Shown: piece after piece, positions 60,093 through 64,000 of the stretch | Layout: the number at the start of each line of letters is the position of its first letter | How positions within the stretch are numbered: position 1 is the first letter of the stretch | Assembly (NCBI RefSeq): GCF_004114425.1 | Contig: NZ_RDQF01000037.1 | Span: 1-64,000 of the forward strand | DNA length: 64,000 bases | Source of the DNA: Bradyrhizobium vignae | GTDB taxonomy: Bacteria; Pseudomonadota; Alphaproteobacteria; Rhizobiales; Xanthobacteraceae | Reading direction: 5' to 3' | Made by a program: the position numbers and the translations under genes | Notes under the pieces: model-generated | Databases searched by the model: none | Told to the model about the DNA's origin: nothing | The model's input: the letters and a program-made list of their open reading frames with translations, nothing else

Positions 60093-61345
60093 TGGCCGTC
60101 GACATCGTCACCTTCGGCTGCCGCCTCAATGCCTTCGAGGCCGAGGTGATCCGCAGCAAAGCGGAGGGTGCGGGCCTTTCCGACACCATCGTCATCAACA
60201 GCTGCGCCGTCACCAACGAGGCGGTGGCGCAGGCGCGCCAGTCGATCCGCAAACTGAAGCGCGAGCGCCCCGAGGCGCGCATCGTCGTCACCGGCTGCGC
60301 GGCGCAGACGCAGAGCCAGATGTTCGCTGAGATGGCCGAGGTCGATCGCGTCGTCGGCAATGACGACAAGATGCGATCGTCTGCATGGCAGGAGACGCGC
60401 AGCGCCTTCGACTTTGGTGCCAGCGAAAAGATCGCTGTCAGCGACATCATGGCCGTGAGGGAGATGGCGCCGCATCTTATCGACGGCTATGCGAGCGGTC
60501 TGCCGCGCGTGTTCGTGCAGGTGCAGAACGGCTGCGATCATCGCTGCACCTTCTGCATCATCCCGTTCGGCCGCGGCAATTCGCGCTCGGTGCCGATGGG
60601 CGCCGTGGTCGAGCAGGTGCGAGCGCTGGTCGAGCGCGGTCATGCCGAGATCGTGCTGACCGGGGTCGATCTCACCAGCTATGGCACCGACCTGCCCGGC
60701 GCGCCGAAGCTCGGCATGTTGACCAAGCAGATCCTGAGGCATGTGCCGGAGCTGAAGCGCCTGCGCATCTCCTCGATCGATTCGATCGAGGCGGATGCCG
60801 ATCTGCTCGACGCCATCGCCGACGATTCGCGGCTGATGCCGCATCTGCACCTGTCGCTGCAGTCCGGCGACGATATGATTTTGAAGCGCATGAAGCGACG
60901 GCATTCGCGCCGGGACGCCATCGTGTTCTGCGACCAGGTCCGCCGGCTGCGACCCGACGTTGCCTTCGGCGCCGACATCATCGCGGGCTTCCCGACCGAG
61001 ACCGAGGAGATGTTTTCGCGCTCGCTCGAGCTCGTCGAGGAATGCGGCCTCACCTTCCTGCACGTCTTCCCCTACTCCCCGCGCCCCGGCACGCCGGCTG
61101 CGCGGATGCCGCAGGTGGCGGGTCCCGAGATCAAGGCGCGTGCGAAACGGCTGCGGGCCGCAGGCGAAGCGGCGCTGCGGCGGCGGCTGCAAGCCGAGAT
61201 CGGCGCGAGGCGCGATGTGCTGATCGAGAGCGGGGAGCAGGGCCGCACGGAGCATTATCTGCCGGTGGCGATTGCGGGCGAGCGGGTGGGGGGCATCGTG
61301 CCACGAGTGATTGCCGGCGTTGATGGCGAGCGGCTCACCACATAG
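60092..61345 (+). CDS. mtaB: tRNA (N(6)-L-threonylcarbamoyladenosine(37)-C(2))-methylthiotransferase MtaB
   Basis: 417-residue radical-SAM methylthiotransferase making ms2t6A37 in tRNA. The N-terminal UPF0004 cluster cysteines are C10, C38 and C69; the radical SAM cysteines are C148, C152 and C155 (CDHRCTFC). GVDLTSYGTDLPG, LHLSLQSGDDMILKRMKR and GADIIAGFPTETEEMF are typical. It lacks the long TRAM domain of MiaB, in agreement with MtaB. Its start overlaps the dapF stop by one base. Confidence 0.95.
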   Translation: MAVDIVTFGCRLNAFEAEVIRSKAEGAGLSDTIVINSCAVTNEAVAQARQSIRKLKRERPEARIVVTGCAAQTQSQMFAEMAEVDRVVGNDDKMRSSAWQETRSAFDFGASEKIAVSDIMAVREMAPHLIDGYASGLPRVFVQVQNGCDHRCTFCIIPFGRGNSRSVPMGAVVEQVRALVERGHAEIVLTGVDLTSYGTDLPGAPKLGMLTKQILRHVPELKRLRISSIDSIEADADLLDAIADDSRLMPHLHLSLQSGDDMILKRMKRRHSRRDAIVFCDQVRRLRPDVAFGADIIAGFPTETEEMFSRSLELVEECGLTFLHVFPYSPRPGTPAARMPQVAGPEIKARAKRLRAAGEAALRRRLQAEIGARRDVLIESGEQGRTEHYLPVAIAGERVGGIVPRVIAGVDGERLTT

Positions 61346-61350
61346 TCGGT

Positions 61351-61452
61351 GTCGTCGCCCGGCTCGACCGGGCGACCCAGTACGCCGCGGCTTCTCAGTT
61401 TGATCTCCGCCGTCTCTGGAATACTGGATTGCCCGCCTTCGCGGGCAATGAC
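61351..61452. repeat. palindromic repeat, family C
   Basis: GTCGTCGCCCGGCTCGACCG with CCAGTACGCCGCGGC on the left; GGAATACTGGATTGCCCGCC and TTCGCGGGCAATGAC on the right. It lies just past the mtaB stop, between convergent genes. Confidence 0.85.
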
Positions 61453-61481
61453 GGCCGAGTGTGTGATGAGCAGCGCGCCCC

Positions 61482-62591
61482 CTACAGCGCTCTTACCTGC
61501 CAGAACCGCAGCGTGCGCTTGGCGTTCTCCGCCGTCATTCTCGCATAGTGTCCCTGCGCCGTGGCGATGTCCGCGGGCTTCATCGCACCTGTCGCGAAGC
61601 GGCTTTCGAGCACGGCCACGGTGGTCTCCCAGCTGAGCTGCGCGGCCTTGCACGGCACCAGCAGACCGTCTTCGCGCAGACTCTGCATCAGCGGGCGAAT
61701 CACCTCGATCGTCGATCCGGACAACGCCGCCAGGGCCGCCACCGTCTCCTCATAGCGCCGCTGCCCGGCGAAGCCGAACAGCGTCGCCTCATCGAGCTGG
61801 CCGGTCGCCTTGAGATTCGCAATCGCGCGCTTGGCGCCCTCGAAATCGCGAACGCCGGACATCTCGCGCTCGACGCCGATGGTGACGGCTGCGATCGCGC
61901 TCTGGATTTCCTCGAACAGATGCGGCGGCGCGCGCGACAACAGGCGGGTGCGCACGGCATCCGTCGCCGAGCGCAGCAATTGGCGCCGCAGCTCCGATGG
62001 CAGATCGACGCGGACGCCGACGCTGACCGCGAGCTCCGGATCGCTCTCGGCCTGGCCGACGATGATGGCAAATCCGCCTCCGGAGACGCGTGCGCCGGGA
62101 TTGGCCGCGAGCCGCCGGCTGACGCTGGGATAGCGGCGCGCCAGCAGCGCGTCGGTGACGATCTCCTTCAGCCACCAGCGACCGGCGACCGCGAGCAGAT
62201 GCGGCTCGCCCTTGCTTGATGCGATCTTCACCAGCTCGCCATCGTCGAGGCGCGCGGATTCCTGCAGCACCGGGCCGGCAATGCGGATCTCGTCATTGTT
62301 GGCGAGCCGGCGGATCACGGACGGCGGCGCCTGCGCGATCGGCGCGAGCTGCGCGCTGATCTCGGCCAGCGCCACGCGCGCGCCCATGTCGGCGATGGCG
62401 CGCAGCTCGATGGTGCCGATCAGGCGCGCGAGCACGTTGTCGAACAGCGCGATCTGCTCGTCGTCGAAATTGCCGGCGGAGCACAGGAACAGCTCGGTGA
62501 CGCGCCGGGCCGTCTCCAGCCCCTTTTCCGGCGAGCCCATCCGAATCGCGGATTCGACCTCGTCGATGATCGATAGCCCGGCCTTGGTCAT
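61482..62591 (-). CDS. DUF2336 domain-containing protein
   Basis: 369-residue soluble, mostly alpha-helical protein of the DUF2336 group, found in alphaproteobacteria with no known role. HEAT-like helical repeats are visible (ISAQLAPIAQAPPSVIRRLANNDE, LLARRYPSVSRRLAANPGA). No signal or membrane segment. I start at the ATG at 62591 (MTKAGLSIIDEVESAI), with AGGACGAG upstream; the frame stays open further for 23 codons. Confidence 0.78.
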   Translation of the reverse strand: MTKAGLSIIDEVESAIRMGSPEKGLETARRVTELFLCSAGNFDDEQIALFDNVLARLIGTIELRAIADMGARVALAEISAQLAPIAQAPPSVIRRLANNDEIRIAGPVLQESARLDDGELVKIASSKGEPHLLAVAGRWWLKEIVTDALLARRYPSVSRRLAANPGARVSGGGFAIIVGQAESDPELAVSVGVRVDLPSELRRQLLRSATDAVRTRLLSRAPPHLFEEIQSAIAAVTIGVEREMSGVRDFEGAKRAIANLKATGQLDEATLFGFAGQRRYEETVAALAALSGSTIEVIRPLMQSLREDGLLVPCKAAQLSWETTVAVLESRFATGAMKPADIATAQGHYARMTAENAKRTLRFWQVRAL

Positions 62592-62683
62592 CACGCGCGG
62601 CTCGTCCTGAGCGGTTACGGAAGCTTTTTCTAAGCAACCGTGATCATTAGAGGCGAGCACTGAACGTTTCGTAAACCATGGTG

Positions 62684-62800
62684 ATCCTCATCCTGAGGAG
62701 CCCGCGAAAGCGGGCGTCTCGAAGGATAGAGGCCGAGGTCTGGCAGCGGGGCTTCATGATTCGAGACGGCCGCTGCGCGGCCTCCTCACCATGAGGGTCA
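62684..62800. repeat. palindromic repeat, family F
   Basis: ATCCTCATCCTGAGGAGCCC and GGCGTCTCGAAGGAT on the left; ATTCGAGACGGCCGCTGCGC and CTCCTCACCATGAGGG on the right. It lies 10 bases past the RluA-type gene stop codon, on the minus strand. Confidence 0.85.
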
Positions 62801-62810
62801 GGCAGTTGGG

Positions 62811-63518
62811 TTACTCCCCATTCCACCCGCAGGCCCTGAGCTTCTCATGCATATGCGGCGGGGCCGGCGCCACCACGCGGATCGGTTCCTTGTTCCGGGA
62901 GATCGGCACCACGATCTCGCGGGAATGCAGATGCAGGCGCGGCTCGCCGAAGCGCGGGCCGTTGCCGTAAATGTTATCGCCGAAGATCGGCCAGCCCGTC
63001 GCGGCCGAATGCACCCGCAATTGATGGGTCCGGCCGGTGACGGGTTCCATGGCGAGCCAGGTGAAACCGTCGCCGCGGCCCATCACCCTCCAATTGGTGA
63101 TCGCCTTCTGCCCTTCCGGATCCGGCTTCTGCCACCAGCCGCGTTCGGCATTGAGCCGGCCGAGCGGCATGTCGATCGTGCCCTCATCTTCGGCAGGGCC
63201 GCCCTCGACCACCGTCCAGTAGGTCTTGCCGATCTTGCCGTGCTTGAACAGCAGGCCGAGCGAGGCGGTTGCCTTGCGGTGGCGGCCGAGCACGAGGCAC
63301 CCCGAGGTGTCCTTGTCCAGCCGGTGGGCCAGCACCGGCGGCCGCGGCAGACCGAAACGGAGCGCGTCGAAGCAGGCTTCCAGGTTCGGCCCGCCCTTGG
63401 GGCCGCGATGCACCGGCAGGCCGGCCGGCTTGTCGATCACCAGCATCAAGCCGTCGCGATGAAGCACGCGCGCCAGGATTTCGTCTGATGTCAATTCGGG
63501 AACATCGAGCAAGGACAA
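62811..63518 (-). CDS. RluA-family RNA pseudouridine synthase
   Basis: 235-residue synthase that converts uridine to pseudouridine in rRNA or tRNA. The catalytic Asp is D68 in AHRLDKDTSGCLVLGRH; DKPAGLPVHRG and GRTHQLRVH are the other motifs. It is shorter than RluC/RluD and lacks an S4 domain; it is closest in size to RluA/TruC. Target site is unknown. It is divergent from ftsY, with about 52 bases between starts. Confidence 0.9.
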   Translation of the reverse strand: MSLLDVPELTSDEILARVLHRDGLMLVIDKPAGLPVHRGPKGGPNLEACFDALRFGLPRPPVLAHRLDKDTSGCLVLGRHRKATASLGLLFKHGKIGKTYWTVVEGGPAEDEGTIDMPLGRLNAERGWWQKPDPEGQKAITNWRVMGRGDGFTWLAMEPVTGRTHQLRVHSAATGWPIFGDNIYGNGPRFGEPRLHLHSREIVVPISRNKEPIRVVAPAPPHMHEKLRACGWNGE

Positions 63519-63570
63519 CGACTTTCGGTCAAGACTTTCGTTTGCAGGCCGGAACGGCTAACACGCCATC

Positions 63571-64000
63571 ATGAACGATACCACCTCCGACACCCCAAAA
63601 CTGAGCTGGTGGCGCCGCCTGTCCAACGGGCTCAAGCGCACCTCGTCCTCGCTCGGGACCGCGGTCGCCGACCTCGTCACCAAGCGCAAGCTCGACCGCG
63701 CCATGCTCGACGACATCGAGGACGTGCTGCTGCGCGCCGACCTCGGCACACAGGTCGCGGTGCGCATTGCCGACGCCGTCGGCGCGGGGCGCTACGACAA
63801 GGCAATCTCGGCGGACGAGGTCAAGGACGTCGTTGCGACCGAGGTCGAGAAGGTGCTCGCGCCGGTCGCGAAACCGCTCGAGATCGACACGGCCAAGAAG
63901 CCGTTCGTCATCCTCGTCGTCGGCGTCAACGGCTCCGGCAAGACCACCACGATCGGAAAGCTCTCGCAGAAATTCGCATCCGAAGGCCGCAAGGTGATGC
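63571..64000 (+). CDS. ftsY: signal recognition particle receptor FtsY (5' part, cut by window edge)
   Basis: The first 143 residues of the SRP receptor are present; the rest lies beyond the window. An N domain (LSWWRRLSNGLKRTSSSLGT, LDDIEDVLLRADLG) leads into the G domain P-loop GVNGSGKTTTIGKL (118-131). The long acidic A domain seen in E. coli FtsY is missing, as usual in alphaproteobacteria; the short basic N-terminus may bind membrane. The ATG at 63571 fits the N domain start. It works with Ffh (54 kb). Confidence 0.95.
   Translation, partial: MNDTTSDTPKLSWWRRLSNGLKRTSSSLGTAVADLVTKRKLDRAMLDDIEDVLLRADLGTQVAVRIADAVGAGRYDKAISADEVKDVVATEVEKVLAPVAKPLEIDTAKKPFVILVVGVNGSGKTTTIGKLSQKFASEGRKVM

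Overview
The window reads as a stretch of core chromosome from a high-GC alphaproteobacterium, most likely Bradyrhizobium or a close Nitrobacteraceae relative. The evidence is the sdhCDAB order with rhizobial-type subunits, a rhizobial malonyl-CoA synthetase, the ffh-rpsP-rimM-trmD-rplS block, the dapF-mtaB...ftsY arrangement, a sigma-EcfG type promoter, TAXI-type binding proteins, and many short palindromic intergenic repeats typical of this group. I see no rRNA, tRNA, insertion sequence, prophage, CRISPR array or symbiosis-island gene. Genus assignment is inference from gene content.

Layout. 0.2-8.3 kb: flavin amine oxidase, typA, a Crp/Fnr regulator behind a likely EcfG promoter, a single-domain response regulator, a Tat-exported PhoD-type phosphatase and a membrane-anchored TAXI protein. 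8.4-14.6 kb: pterin dehydratase, a YkvA protein, a second TAXI protein with a Sel1-like partner, a quinone oxidoreductase divergent from a dienoyl-CoA-reductase-like SDR, and an IalB-like protein. 14.8-19.0 kb: rlmN, a membrane protein, a PAP2 phosphatase and argG. 19.2-27.5 kb (minus strand): a proline-rich OmpA protein, a small Pro-rich protein, a VOC protein, an FkbM methyltransferase, a BacA/BclA-like ABC transporter and a hybrid histidine kinase. 27.6-31.2 kb: sdhCDAB. 31.7-37.5 kb: TauE/SafE permease, matB divergent from an SDR, a fasciclin protein, and a cytochrome b / molybdopterin oxidoreductase pair. 37.6-51.4 kb: MFS transporter, leuB, hexapeptide transferase, asd, carbonic anhydrase, CitE-like lyase, glycosyltransferase, leuD, zinc metallopeptidase, a run of small exported proteins, and leuC. 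51.9-55.8 kb: rplS, trmD, rimM, rpsP, ffh. 56.2-64.0 kb: MBL-fold hydrolase, a SIMPL/GyrI-like pair, dapF-mtaB, a DUF2336 protein, an RluA-type pseudouridine synthase, and the 5' end of ftsY, cut by the window edge.

The genes are mainly housekeeping: amino-acid synthesis (argG, leuB, leuC, leuD, asd, dapF), TCA cycle/respiration (sdh), translation and RNA modification (rlmN, trmD, rimM, rpsP, rplS, mtaB, rluA), and membrane protein targeting (ffh, ftsY). The least explained feature is the dense set of palindromic repeats: about 26 loci in at least eight sequence families. Several lie inside operons, supply stop codons, or code for protein ends.
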